From: Gordius sp. MW1
Lineage: Eukaryota > Nematomorpha > Gordioida > Gordea > Gordiidae
Assembly (NCBI GenBank): GCA_964036665.1
Contig: OZ038528.1
Span: forward strand, 14,328,501 to 14,392,500
Length of the DNA: 64,000 nt
Direction: 5' to 3'
Under the pieces are notes generated by a model. It was given only the letters and a program-made list of their open reading frames with translations, was not told where the DNA came from and did no database searches. Shown one piece after another: positions 11,834 to 34,917 of the stretch; position 1 is the stretch's first letter, and each line of letters opens with the position of its first letter. The translations under genes and the position numbers were made by a program.

Positions 11834-12003
11834 TCAATCTATCACTCGCCAAGATCTGACTTGCATTTTTTTAAATTCCATCCAAACGGCCCATGGGAAG
11901 CATTCGTCGGCTGGTCCTTGCATATATTCATTACACCCCACCACCATAGCACCAATAAATTTTAAATTATCACATTTATGACTTTTAGGGAATTTACGAA
12001 AAT
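11834..12003 (-). CDS. Possible orphan exon, unrecognised product
   Basis: On the minus strand a likely acceptor (CCCTAAAAG) precedes a frame that includes GAMVVGCNEYMQGPADECF and a TGA at 11836-11834. An AA|GTAGGC donor lies just beyond. The composition is more protein-like than its surroundings and has three Cys, but I recognise no family and can find no partner exon. It could be a chance frame. Confidence 0.25.
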
Positions 12004-12477
12004 TTGCACAACGTAATTTATAGGTTAATAGAAACAACAATACTTAATTTTTCTATATCCCCCAACAACCCGAGCTCTCTTATTTCCTTAGTTTGTTAAG
12101 GTTGGGGTGACTTTTCTTGCAATTCCGCTTTTAATGTCAATATTGAATTTAAGTTGTCAAATTTAGACCCACCCTTAAGTCATTTTGTTACACGACTCCA
12201 ACGCAATCGCGTCTAACATCACGCTTAAACGAACCTGTTATGTTGTAATTTTACACCTGGCTTTGTATCCCTCTTTCATTTCCCAAGGTTAATAAACCTC
12301 GCGATTTTACTCTTCTAATCCATAATAATTATGCATTCAAAGAGTATTTCCATAGTTTCTCCCGCTTTGATTCTATTATCGTAATAAATGTCGCGATCTT
12401 AATGAGTGTACGCTTACCTCATCAAATATCTGCATTGTCAACTTTCCTTAACATTCATTTTCCAAACCTTGCTCAGT

Positions 12478-12625
12478 TGCTGTGCTGAGCCAGGATTAAA
12501 ATTTGGAGGGGGGGGGCGGAAAAAAGCATAATGATTCGGAGATGAGGGATGATTTTTTGAAAGTGGACTAGTGAGGTTGCTGATGCTTTTACCTAATTCG
12601 ACTTGGATAGGCCCATCAAACAATA
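12478..12625. repeat. Decayed fragment of GGGCGTAG family
   Basis: GCTGAGCCAGGATTAAAATTTGGA followed by a G run and a GATGAGGGATGATTTTT segment resembles one end of the short hAT-like family. The other end cannot be found. Confidence 0.35.
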
Positions 12626-12748
12626 TATTTTTTATTACGTTTAAAAAATAGAGTTTAGATAGAAGTTAGTTAATAAGATGGGAATATTAAGCAGAATTAA
12701 AATCTACGACGTTGCGATTCGATTTGAATTGTTTAACGAGTTTCACAC

Positions 12749-12905
12749 CATGGGCCTAGCCAGGATTGGATTCGGGGGGAGGGGGAATAATGATTTAGGA
12801 AGGGGTAAAATAATTTTTGAAATTTTAGCCATAATTATATAAAATTTTAAAGAATTAGATTTAGAGGAAGCAGCCGCCCCTACCTGCCACCCCCTTACGC
12901 CTATG
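12749..12905. mobile_element. Short hAT-like MITE, GGGCGTAGCC family
   Basis: It begins CATGGGCCTAGCCAGGATT and ends CCCCTTACGCCTATG, with the family's internal GATTTAGGAAGGGG and GAAATTTTAGCCATAA segments. It lies about 820 bp upstream of the MNK start codon. Confidence 0.7.
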
Positions 12906-13726
12906 TTTTACATTTCATTGCCTCGCTCATTAATATTGAGGAGCATAAGTTGAAACTTAGGAAATGAACTACGTTTTTCCCCAACAGAATTTCTCTGCTA
13001 ACCTTTACCCCTTAATTATACCCGTTTATAAAGAGACGCACATAAAATCTTCGGATAAAGATTATGCTTTATTTCAGGGCTAATGACCATATGGATGCTT
13101 TATTTGCCGCTTAATTAGTTTGCCATCTAAAATTAGAAGCGCCTCTTTTCCTGTCGCAAACCCATTTATAAAGCTCTATCATTTATGCTTAAAGCATATG
13201 CGAGTTTTTGATGCATCGAAGCCCTAACGTATATTCTCGTTTTTGCATTAGATCCAGGCCAGACAAACTGTTTGGTAGCACAAGCATGATGGTTAGGAGA
13301 GCCTCGTAATGAAGTCTTGACAATCATCTATCAACAACTCATCGAACTTTAGCCCTAATCCCCTCATAAGTTATCCCCTTCTTTGCTCCTTACACTTTCT
13401 TCAAAACATAGTTAGCTAAGATGGTTCCAATGTTTATGAGCTCACTATTTTTTGGGTGAGATTCTGAAGTTTTTGCCTTCGATGTGAACCACTAACACTT
13501 TGGAAACACTTTTTGTACCTCAAAGCTCTGTGTCGTCGTAGCACAACTTCTACCACATCTTTTTCAAAGTTAGAGTGAGTGAGTGAGTGAGCGCACGTTG
13601 TCAATCCATTCTGCTACGCGGCCTTCGTTGCATGCTAGCTCAATTAACGCGAAAGGAGATCACTTTGTCCATTTGCATATAACTCCAAATCAAAGGAGGA
13701 TACCAAACTAATTAGCCGCCGGTTCA
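12906..13726 (+). promoter_or_regulatory. MNK upstream region (promoter and/or 5' UTR)
   Basis: This is less AT-rich than the surroundings, with a short GTGA repeat at about 13575-13591. It must contain the promoter or 5' UTR of the kinase, or an intron from an earlier non-coding exon. No TATA box or initiator could be assigned with confidence. Confidence 0.35.
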
Positions 13727-26598
<12,872 letters not shown>

Positions 26599-29011
26599 TG
26601 ATATTGATAATTCATTGAAAGCATGTCTGTCTGTATTGATTCTTCCTTTCTGTGCTAAAGAATTCAATTGTTCACAACCTTTTTCTGCCGTTAACTTTAC
26701 ATTGTGATAATCTTTTTATTATTATTACCTTAATGTTTGTACGTTGTCCAAACCCAAAGATAGTTTACTCAGTTAGGTTGATTTTACCTCACGGTTAACT
26801 AGTCCATCTTTAAACACTTTGAGTCGTGTGTATTTCGGGTAATTGATCTTACATTGAAAGAGAATTTGGATGATATAATTGTAACTTCAACTATATACAT
26901 TGCTCACGTTATAAAACCCTCCTCAGGCCATTTTTATGGCTCCCTAATTTTTTCGTTCCATTTTACTCAATTTAATGAAATAGCGTTTCTTAGATAAAAT
27001 AAGTTAGTTGGAAATTTATAAATTTCGCTCCTCCCCCCTATGGATCACGGATGATTTTGTGTAACATAAAAAATATAGGCAATTACTTTGATGAATTAAA
27101 GTTTCTCATATTCACACATTATGCTTCATAATCTACGTCAGGAAAACGTTTATTTTTATAAACACTATTATGCCTAACACACCAACATCTTTGAAATATA
27201 TATCTATCACAAATATTTTGGAGAATCATTATTTATACAAATCATCAAAAGTTCTTCGTTCACTTATATAAACATTATATTTTGAGTTATCCCGTTGGAA
27301 ACCTTGTAATTTAGAAAATTAAACGACGAAATCACCCGTCTCTATCTACTATTCAAAATAGGATATAGCTATCAAACAATCTTAATTATGCGGGATTCAA
27401 ATTATACACAAAACATTTTGCTTCTTTTCGCCCATTCGCAAGTTATATTTTAATGAAAAATGGTATAAAACTTCGCGTTTTATGAATTGAAGAAATAAAA
27501 TTATATTTTTTATAGAGCGTCTATTAGTAACTGAGATTAGAAATTTTGTTAGCAAGAAAGATATGAGACATGGCATTTTAAATAATTTAAAATGGGAATA
27601 ATTGATATTTGCATGAATATTTTAACAGTGATGATAAAACAAACCTGTACGAGATTAGCAGTATTGGGTTTAGATGGGAAGGAAAAATCTATACTAATTC
27701 ACGAAGATCAGAATTTTTTTTTATTATTTATTTGACATTTAAAAAGGTGTATGTAACTGCAAAGCGATAGCTTGCCTGCCACCAAAGGATCCAATTATTG
27801 AATATCGATTTTCAGAGAACCTAAGAACCTAACATTCACAAGATAAAAAATTTATTAAATTACAAATTAAATTTATTAAATAAAAAATATAAAAGATGGT
27901 ATATTTCATGGCATTCAACAATGATATACTAGAATCATAGATAAAATAGCAACCTTCGATGTTTTATTGGTCTTCCTACCTACCTTGCAAATCTATATTT
28001 CATACCCTTTAATACATAAAACAGATTTTCCTATTAATCGATTGAATGAGCTTAAATTTAAATAAGAAAACTTTGAAATTATTTAAAAAATGGGATTATT
28101 TCTATATTTCCAAGCATTTTATTTTAATTGTTCTATAAAAAATATATTGAAAAATTTTTCCCCTAATTCTAGTGTTTCGATCTCGTCTTGGTCTCGAAAG
28201 CAAAATATCGTCTCGGCTGTTATGAAAACCTCGTTTCGGCCTAGGAAAATCTCGGTCTCGTCTTCGGGAAATATTCCTACTTTTTTGTTATACTGTACAT
28301 ATATTTCCCTAGATTAAAATTATATTAAATAAAACAATTACCTTTATAAACTTGTCATTTACTTGACCCTTAGTTAGCAGTAGCAATAATAAGTTTGCCT
28401 TCAAATAAGTTATTTAGGGCGACAATTTTAGCCCTCTGAAATAAGCTTCATCAGTTCCCTTGAAGAATGTAATGTATATGTTTATTATTTTTTTACGAAA
28501 CTTAAAAGGTATCAGTGAATACTTTTTATAATTATTCATAACATATGTGTCATATATCCGATGACGACCAAGCTAGGGCTACGCCCCTTATAAGGAATGC
28601 GCGTAAAAGATGAGACGCGGTGGGCCATAGATCAATATTGGCTCCGAAAAGTGTCTAAGGACGCAAGATCGTTATCGAAAAAGCAGGCTTCCTTTAAACT
28701 CACAGGCTATAAATAAAGTCGTCCGGGAAACAGAGAAAAGACGTCTTGAATCCCTGACAGGATAATGAATTGGCCCAAACAGAGCAGAGAAGTAAAATTG
28801 TAATCGGATAAAAACACAATCCTTGAAAGCGAGGGACTATAAAATAAAACTTGGCGTGGAAAAATAGGACAAAGAAACAAGAAGAGTTTGGAATATTAGA
28901 ACCCAAGAGGGTAAGCGTATAAAAGAAAAATCAGAACGTTTTACGTGTTTTGCAAACCTATTTTACCCACTACTTCCCACATAAACTTCCCTTTAAATCT
29001 TGGAAGGATAT
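26599..29011. other. Intergenic DNA downstream of MNK, no supported gene
   Basis: AT-rich to about 28160. TCTCG motifs cluster at 28170-28275 (CTCGTCTTGGTCTCG, CTCGGTCTCGTC), like ends of a decayed MITE. At 28560-28920 a GC-richer segment has short broken frames on the plus strand but no recognisable motif; a decayed retroelement is possible. Confidence 0.5.
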
Positions 29012-29141
29012 TAATTGCTATGCAATTTATGGGCTCACTTTCCATTTTGTTTGTCACGCTATTCGGCGTCCGCTATTCGGCGTGCGCACCGAATGTCTTA
29101 TTTTGTTTACTTTTAATTTTTGTTAATTTAACCAGTTTTTG

Positions 29142-29152
29142 GGTTCGAATCC
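29142..29152 (+). promoter_or_regulatory. Pol III box B-like motif (GGTTCGAATCC) in Helentron-like copy B
   Basis: GGGTTCGAATCCCGG matches a tRNA T-arm and the box B consensus GGTTCGANNCC exactly. The same place in copies C and D reads GGGTTAGAATCCCGG, with one change. No box A or full tRNA fold was found beside it. Confidence 0.5.
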
Positions 29153-29166
29153 CGGAGTTTTTTTTT

Positions 29167-30256
29167 GACTCTTATGATTGTTCTTGTTACTACCATTGAT
29201 AATAAGACTTTTTGGCCGTCCGCTGGCTGCTGACCGATGGAAAAAATGACCATTGGCCAAAATGTGAATCCAAGTTTATTTTTTTGTTTTTTTTGACTCT
29301 TATGATTGTTCTTGTTACTACCATTGATAATAAGACTTTTTTGCCGTCCGCTGGCTGCTGACCGATGGAAAAAATGACCATTGGCCAAAATGTGAATCCA
29401 AGTTTTTAGTTTTTTTTCGACCATTATGATTGTTCTTGTTACTACCATTGCTACCTGTTACTACCATTGCTATTATGACTTTTTGGCCGTCCGTTGGCTG
29501 CGACCAATGAAAAAAATGACTATTGGCTAAAATGTGAATCCAAGTTTATTTTTTCGTTTTTTTTCGCCTATTATGATTGTTCCTGTTACTACCATTGATA
29601 ATAAGACTTTTTGGCCGTCCGTTGGCTGCTGACCGATGGAAAAAATGACCATTGGCCAAAATGTGAATCCAAGTTTATTTTTTCGTTTATTTCGACTATT
29701 ATGATTGTTCCTGTTACTACCAATGCTATTATGACCTTTTGGCCATCCGCTGGCTGCTGACCGATGGAAAAAATTACCATTGGCCAAAATGTGAAGCCAG
29801 GTTTATTTTTTCGTTTTTTTTCTACCATTATGATTGTTCTTGTTACTACCATTGCTACCTGTTACTACCAATGCTATTATGACTTTTTGGCCGTCCGTTG
29901 GGTGCTGACTGATGGAAAAAATGACCATTGGCCAAAATGTGAATCCAAGTTTATTTTTTCGTTTTTTTTCGACTATTATGATTGTTTCTGTTACTACCAA
30001 TGCTATTATGACTTTTTGGCCGTCCGTTGGGTGCTGACCAATGAAAAAAATGACCATTGGCCAAAATGTGAATCCAAGTTTATTTTTTCGTTTTTTTTCG
30101 ACTATTATGATTGTTCCTGTTACTACCAATGCTATTATGACATTTTGGGCGTCCGTTGGGTCCTGACCGATGGAAAAAAATGACCATTGGCCAAAATGTG
30201 AATCCAAGTTTATTTTTTCGTTTTTTTTTCGATTATTATGATTGTTCCTGTTACTA
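29167..30256 (+). repeat. Tandem array in Helentron-like copy B (about eight 125-150-bp units)
   Basis: The first units start at 29167, 29295 and about 29420. Each has ATGATTGTT...GTTACTACCA, GACTTTTTGGCCGTCCG, TGCTGACC(A/G)ATGG, AATGACCATTGGCCAAAA and TGTGAATCCAAG, then a T-rich tail. Some units have an extra ACCTGTTACTACC, showing local slippage. Open frames across it are an artefact of the repeat. Confidence 0.93.
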
Positions 30257-30836
30257 TTTTTATAACCCCCTCCTTGCCTTTTATATTTTAGCAAATAAAT
30301 TAATATAAAATTAGTAATACACTAAAGAAAGCCTAACCTAGACGAGGATAATTGTTGTTATAACTGGAAACATTCTTTACGACAATATGGATTTTAATTG
30401 CTATGCAATTATGGGCTCACTTTTTGAATTAATAATAGAATTTTTAAAGTATATTTGATTATTTTAATGTTCACATTTCATTTTACAAAACAATCCCTTG
30501 TTACATGGCCAGCTTCTGCCAAATTAAAAAAATACTATCCTTTTCTTCTTCAAATTATCACATGCAAAACATACGTTATAAAACGGCGAGTAAAATTGAG
30601 GTTTTAAATTTAAATGAATTTTATTTTTTTTTACAAATAGTAGATTTTTATGTTGTGTAACTAGCATGGGAGTAGTCAAGGGGGAAACCCTAGCAATTAT
30701 CCTACCCCCTATAGGCATTCTCGCCCCTTCACACCTTTCTCGCCCATAAATTGCATAGCAAATATGCTACATTTATAAGTAGAAAAGATGAGTCGTCCCC
30801 TCTTCCCTTCCCCCCCTTCCCTTCTCCCCCTTCTCC

Positions 30837-30956
30837 GGGGGTTTGGGGGCAGAGCCCCCAACGGGGGACTGGGGGCGGAGCCCCCAGCAGGGGGTTTGGG
30901 GGCGAAGCCCCCAAGGGGGTCTGGGGGCGAAGCCCCCAATTACGCCCGAAGGGCGT
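30837..30956 (+). repeat. Four tandem GC-rich hairpins plus a fifth small hairpin
   Basis: Units at about 30837, 30863, 30890 and 30915 each read GGGGG followed by a palindrome of the type TTGGGGGC(GAA)GCCCCCAA. A smaller ACGCCCGAAGGGCGT closes the block before TTTTT. The arms are perfect or nearly so and the loops vary (AGA, GGA, GAA, GAA). It occupies the 3' end of copy B. Confidence 0.93.
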
Positions 30957-31640
30957 ATTTTTCCCTTATCGAATATTCACTCAATTGTTAAGACCTAACC
31001 GTGTGCTCTGAGAACGTTTATATTCGCCACCGAACGTATTGATATTAATCACATCTGAACCCCCTCCCCACATCCCCTGTGTTTTCATCGCCCCGGAATT
31101 GATAATATCATAACTGAAGAAATAAAATTCAAGCCGTTGGAAGTATAACTTTCGATCAGTGAACGGAAACCTTCTAAAACATATTGATTCAAATCATCTC
31201 CTCTCCAAGCGCCCTCAATCATCAGGTTGTCATTTCCCAAAATTAAGATTAGTGCCCCAAATGCAATAGAGACCATCCCCCTTCCCGAAGACCTAAAAAT
31301 ATAAAAATAAGCAATTAGTTTCACGCAATACAACGTTTTGAAAACACCAATAAAAATAACATCGTTATAGGTACATGAGTTTAAATATTTTTAATAGTTG
31401 AAGATTTAATTCTACGTACCGAGATCCTAGGTCCGTGTGCAAAAGGTGGAGGGATGGCGGCAGGTTGGAAACCGGCTATAAAAACCAATTTCAAGATCTT
31501 GATATTCTTAAACAAAATTTACAACAGAAAGCTAAGGCGTCTTCTACAAACGATGCGTACTGCATACCCGGCCTTGCAATGTGAAAAACACTCTGGGGTT
31601 ACTGCCTGACTCACAACAAAGGCGTTCAAGGAAATTAGTT
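30957..31640. other. Intergenic, with an uncertain minus-strand open frame
   Basis: A minus-strand frame at 31085-31292 follows an acceptor-like TTTTTAG, and a donor-like CTCG|GTACGT lies upstream at about 31420, but the two phases do not join into an open reading. No domain is recognised, so no gene is called. Confidence 0.3.
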
Positions 31641-32751
31641 GTAAAAAGAATGCGAGCTGGAACTTGGGAACATTGACGCAAAAGAGCATTGAGGTCGGAC
31701 AAATGCTAAAGTAGAAAAGTACCCATCGCCTGCTTACAGGAGATGAGGTGGAACGGAACCAAAGCTCGGGGGTAGAAACGGGGTCGGTATCGTTTTAAGC
31801 GAATCGTTCAAGGACAAGGTGGTGGAAGTCAAGAGTTGTCTAGACAGGTTATTGTGGGTGAAGATTGCAGATCAAAGGGGCCTCCTAACCGTTATGTGTC
31901 CCAAATTGGGTGTGTATTGGAAAAGGAAATACAAGGAATAGCACAGGAAGAAAGACTATATATTTAGGGACGGATTCCCACGCTTATGTAGGAATAAATC
32001 GCCTACGGGTCGTAGATGATGAATGGGAGACGCTAACCAAGGACCCTAAAAAAACAACAGCAATTCGAGTTCTAGGACAGAGCAAAGGAGGCCAAGCTAT
32101 TAATAGAAAGCCATGGTAGGGGATCAATCAGTTAGGGATTTCATCGAAAGGAAGAACAATCTATATAGACGATGGCACAAATTAAAAATTTCGGAGGATT
32201 ATCAAGAGTATAGGGAGGCAAAGGAAGCCGCGAAAAAGTAGTTGCAATGGAAATTATTTTTTTGCCGTATTTTTTGAGGATCTGGACCATAGAAGGGGCG
32301 ATAGGCTTATGAACAAAATGGCCAAGGTAAGGGAGAAAATTCTCGATGTTGGAGTTATTGAAATAGTCAAAAACGAGAAGGGTCAAGCCTTGTTCAAGCC
32401 GAAGGAAGTGATGGAAAAGTGGAAAAGAAATTTTAAGGAACTTAGGAATATTGCAAAGACACAGTTTCCCTTAGCGATATTGAGCCAAACATAAGTATGA
32501 TCGAACTCTTTCAGGAGGATGAAGTTAAAAACAAATAAACAAGATTCAAAAACAAGAAGATAATGGCCAAGATGGAAGAAAGCCTTGCTCGGATGCCGTG
32601 AAAAAGTCACGACCATGACGAACCTCTTTAACAAGAATTGTAGAAGAGCGAATAATTTCCAATAGCCGTTTATCACACTAAAGTGTCATATATGTATGAC
32701 ATATATGTGAAGAGTAGCTAGCATGGCAGGGGATATGTGACCAAGGTTATA

Positions 32752-33115
32752 CGATAGTAGGAGATAGACAAAGGAAATCGAAGAAGAGCAACGTAAGGGA
32801 CGCAAGGGAGAAGAGCAACTGGCGTGGAGCCTAACACGTATATGTCAAGAATAGCAGTCATAGATACAAAAAGTGTTTACCAGATGCTAGACGATAGTAA
32901 GCGGGAGACAAAGGAAATCTAAGAAGAGCAACGTAAGGGACGCAAGGGAGAAGAGCAACTGGCGTGGAGCCTAACACGTATATGTCAAGAATAGCAGTCA
33001 TAGATACAAGGGGTGTTTACCAGAGGCTAGACGATAGTAAGCGGGAGACAAAGGAAATATAAGAAGAGTAACGTAAGGGACCGCAAGGGAGAAGAACAAC
33101 TGGCGTTAAAAACCA
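32752..33115 (+). repeat. 140-bp tandem repeat, about 2.6 copies
   Basis: Units start at 32752, 32892 and 33032 (CGATAGTA...GAGA(C)AAAGGAAAT). They share AGAAGAGCAACGTAAGGGA, GCAACTGGCGTGGAGCCTAA and CACGTATATGTCAAGAATAG. Copies 1 and 2 are nearly identical; the third ends at CTGGCGTT. Confidence 0.93.
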
Positions 33116-33448
33116 ACAAAGGAAACAAGACACATAAAATGAGAGAGGGTCAGAAATAAAGGAGGGAATACACATTCATTAATTAATTCCCCTCGTAAAA
33201 ACATGTTGTAAATCGGTAGGCATATTATTTTTGTTATTATCCTGATTACGAACATCGTCTGTATAAGAATTTGAGTTGATTTATAATAAAGATCGTATCC
33301 GAAAGTGAATAATCAACGTGTAGTAAATTGGATACTTAATATAAAGTAGTCAGCTTCTTTGTATATTTGGACAAGGGGTGATGCTCGGCTACCCATGCCT
33401 AACAGCTGTGTTGACGACATGATATATTTTAGGTCGTTTTTGAAAGAA

Positions 33449-33525
33449 AGTGCTGAAAGCGGGATTTGAACCCGCGCGCTTTTGTTTAAAGACAAAGCAT
33501 ATACCGACTACGCCCCCACGCACCC
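33449..33525 (-). repeat. tRNA-like sequence (SINE head or tRNA pseudogene)
   Basis: On the minus strand GCGGGTTCAAATCCCGC is a perfect T-arm with a box B, and TAGTCGGTATATGC resembles a D-arm/box A. A TTTGT...ACAAA stem in between has a 6-nt loop. The acceptor strands do not pair, so it is not an intact tRNA gene. Confidence 0.6.
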
Positions 33526-34385
33526 AGAGACGCACGATTATACCCTTATTTAAAGGCAAAGGAGACCCTTAGGACTATGTCAACTACAGAGGTATCAAGC
33601 TAACTAGCCACTCAGGCTGAGAAACTAAGTAAAATATCTGCTAACCAATTCGGATGATGGCAAATCCATTATCATCCTAATCTTACATTAAGACAAATGA
33701 TGGATAAATATGGTGAAAAGAGAAGGTACTTACTATAGTCTTTATCGAGTTGGAGACCTTATGACACGTCGGTGCTTGAGAAAACAAAATATCCCTGACG
33801 CATAGATAAGGCTTATGAAAAATATTTATGAAGCCTCGAATTCTTGCTTTAGGATGACAGTTGGAAACTAGAACCTTCTCGGGTTAAAATTTGATTACAT
33901 CATGGATCTCTAAGTCCCCTTAATTATGGACAAATAACGAAAGATCTTCAAAAGCCCTCGCCATGGATTATTCTATATGCCAATGATATTTTAATATGCG
34001 AATAGACAAAGGAGAAAGTATTCGAAGAACCAGAAAAGTGGTCAAGGCACTTCTAGATATGGTTTAAAGGTCAGCGATCGAAAACGGTGTACATGAAAAT
34101 AAACTTTACAGGCAGCCCATCGATGGATGACCATCTAAAGTACTCAGAAGTAGACAGGTATACATATCTCAGCCCGATGCTACATCAAGAGAAAGGTTGC
34201 GAAACAGAAGTCACTGCCCGGCAAATGGAGAAGGATTTACACCTACCATTCATTGCAATTAAAAACATTACTAAACCTATAAATTAAAAAGAAAATCTGC
34301 ACTTGTGGTAAATTAATTCGACAATAGGCACAAGTTATAAATAATCATATTGGTTATAAAAATAACAAGAACCAAAAAACTATAT

Positions 34386-34636
34386 TGTTGTGAAAGGTCT
34401 TTATCTCTATCTCTCCCTTCCTTCCCACTACCCCTTTGTATCGTAACGGTCGTTGTCTCTCTCTCGCTTGTTGTTTAGCGAGCGTCAATAGCGGCATTAT
34501 TATTGTTTATCTCGCGAGATTATTTTATCGCATATATAAGATGCATGTATCGTATATATATATCTTCAATTTGTATCAATAAAGTAAGTACAACTTTTCT
34601 TACGGTAGTCTTTTATACAATATACCTTTTACAACA
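34386..34636 (+). mobile_element. Candidate solo LTR, 251 bp
   Basis: It starts TGTTGTGAAAGG and ends CCTTTTACAACA, an 11-of-12 inverted match with TG...CA ends. Inside are a pyrimidine-rich region, a CATATATAAGATG TATA-like box (about 34530) and CAATAAAGTAAG (about 34577) as a polyadenylation signal, in the U3-R-U5 order. No clear 5-bp target duplication and no internal retroviral-type coding region are seen. Confidence 0.5.
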
Positions 34637-34917
34637 ACTTATTATATACTATGGTTATATTCATATATAAAAAAATTTACAATATAATTATTTTATATTA
34701 ATTGACTATAATAGAAGGAAAAGTATCTTTAAAACTAAAAAGTACTTTTTTATATAATTTAATATAAAAGTTATATGCATAGAAATCTATCTCAAAACAG
34801 AAACACACGGAAATAAACTCTTCCAATACATAAAAAGTCTATTTGTTTGAGCCATAGTCTAGTGTTTTCTAAGGGTCAAAATAATTCCAAGCTTCAATAT
34901 TTACAATGTTTGTCATA

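Larger units (their letters stand above)
29012..30956 (+). mobile_element. Helentron-like (HINE-type) element, copy B, composite
   Basis: A 5' end (TTAATTGCTATGCAATTTAT) lies at 29012, an eight-unit array at 29167-30256, then a second 5' end at about 30393, and the 3' subterminal motif GCCCATAAATTGCATAGC near 30745-30762. The usual polypyrimidine tract follows, but the closing hairpin is replaced by four GC hairpins plus ACGCCCGAAGGGCGT. The double 5' end suggests two copies, one inside or joined to the other. Confidence 0.68.
32670..33545. mobile_element. Insertion inside the LINE reverse transcriptase (repeat block plus tRNA-like head)
   Basis: LINE protein similarity stops after TNLFNKN (about 32620) and resumes at FKGKGDPL (33550). 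The gap holds a 140-bp tandem repeat, an AT-rich middle and, at its right edge in minus orientation, a tRNA-like segment. This fits a tRNA-derived SINE or composite inserted into the LINE. The exact ends are not clear. Confidence 0.5.
31650..34290 (+). pseudogene. Decayed RTE-type non-LTR retrotransposon (endonuclease plus reverse transcriptase)
   Basis: Broken plus-strand frames recall RTE/BovB-like polyproteins. An endonuclease start is near 31650 (AGTWN/NLGTL-like) with GVGIVLSES at about 31790 and LLWVKIADQRG near 31850. A linker holds EYREAKEAAK (32205) and EVMEKWKRNFKEL (32405). Reverse-transcriptase pieces follow: FKGKGDPLDYVNYRGIKL (33550), LRKQNIPDA (33780), MKNIYEASNS (33815) and the catalytic-box remnant ILYANDILIC (33970), where the usual ADD has become AND. 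Many stops and frameshifts make it dead. The reverse transcriptase is split by a foreign insertion at about 32670-33545. Confidence 0.8.

Noticed and set aside
28560-28920. Second LINE fragment
   Set aside because: GC content suggests former coding DNA, but I could not match any frame to endonuclease or reverse-transcriptase motifs.
29764-30294. Open reading frames of 139 and 163 codons over the copy B array
   Set aside because: They read through a tandem repeat whose unit length happens to keep the frame; the same peptide block repeats and exists on both strands.
30751-31011. Gly/Pro-rich open frames over the GC hairpin block
   Set aside because: They are translations of the GGGGG hairpin repeat and the CCTTCC tract, with no start context or conserved composition.
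31085-31480. Two-exon minus-strand gene next to Helentron-like copy B
   Set aside because: Donor and acceptor-like sites exist, but the longer open frame is not the one in phase, and no domain is recognised.
32752-33115. CRISPR-like array
   Set aside because: The 140-bp units are directly adjacent with no unique spacers, and the DNA is clearly animal.
33449-33525. Functional tRNA gene
   Set aside because: T-arm is perfect, but the acceptor strands do not pair and the anticodon loop has the wrong length.
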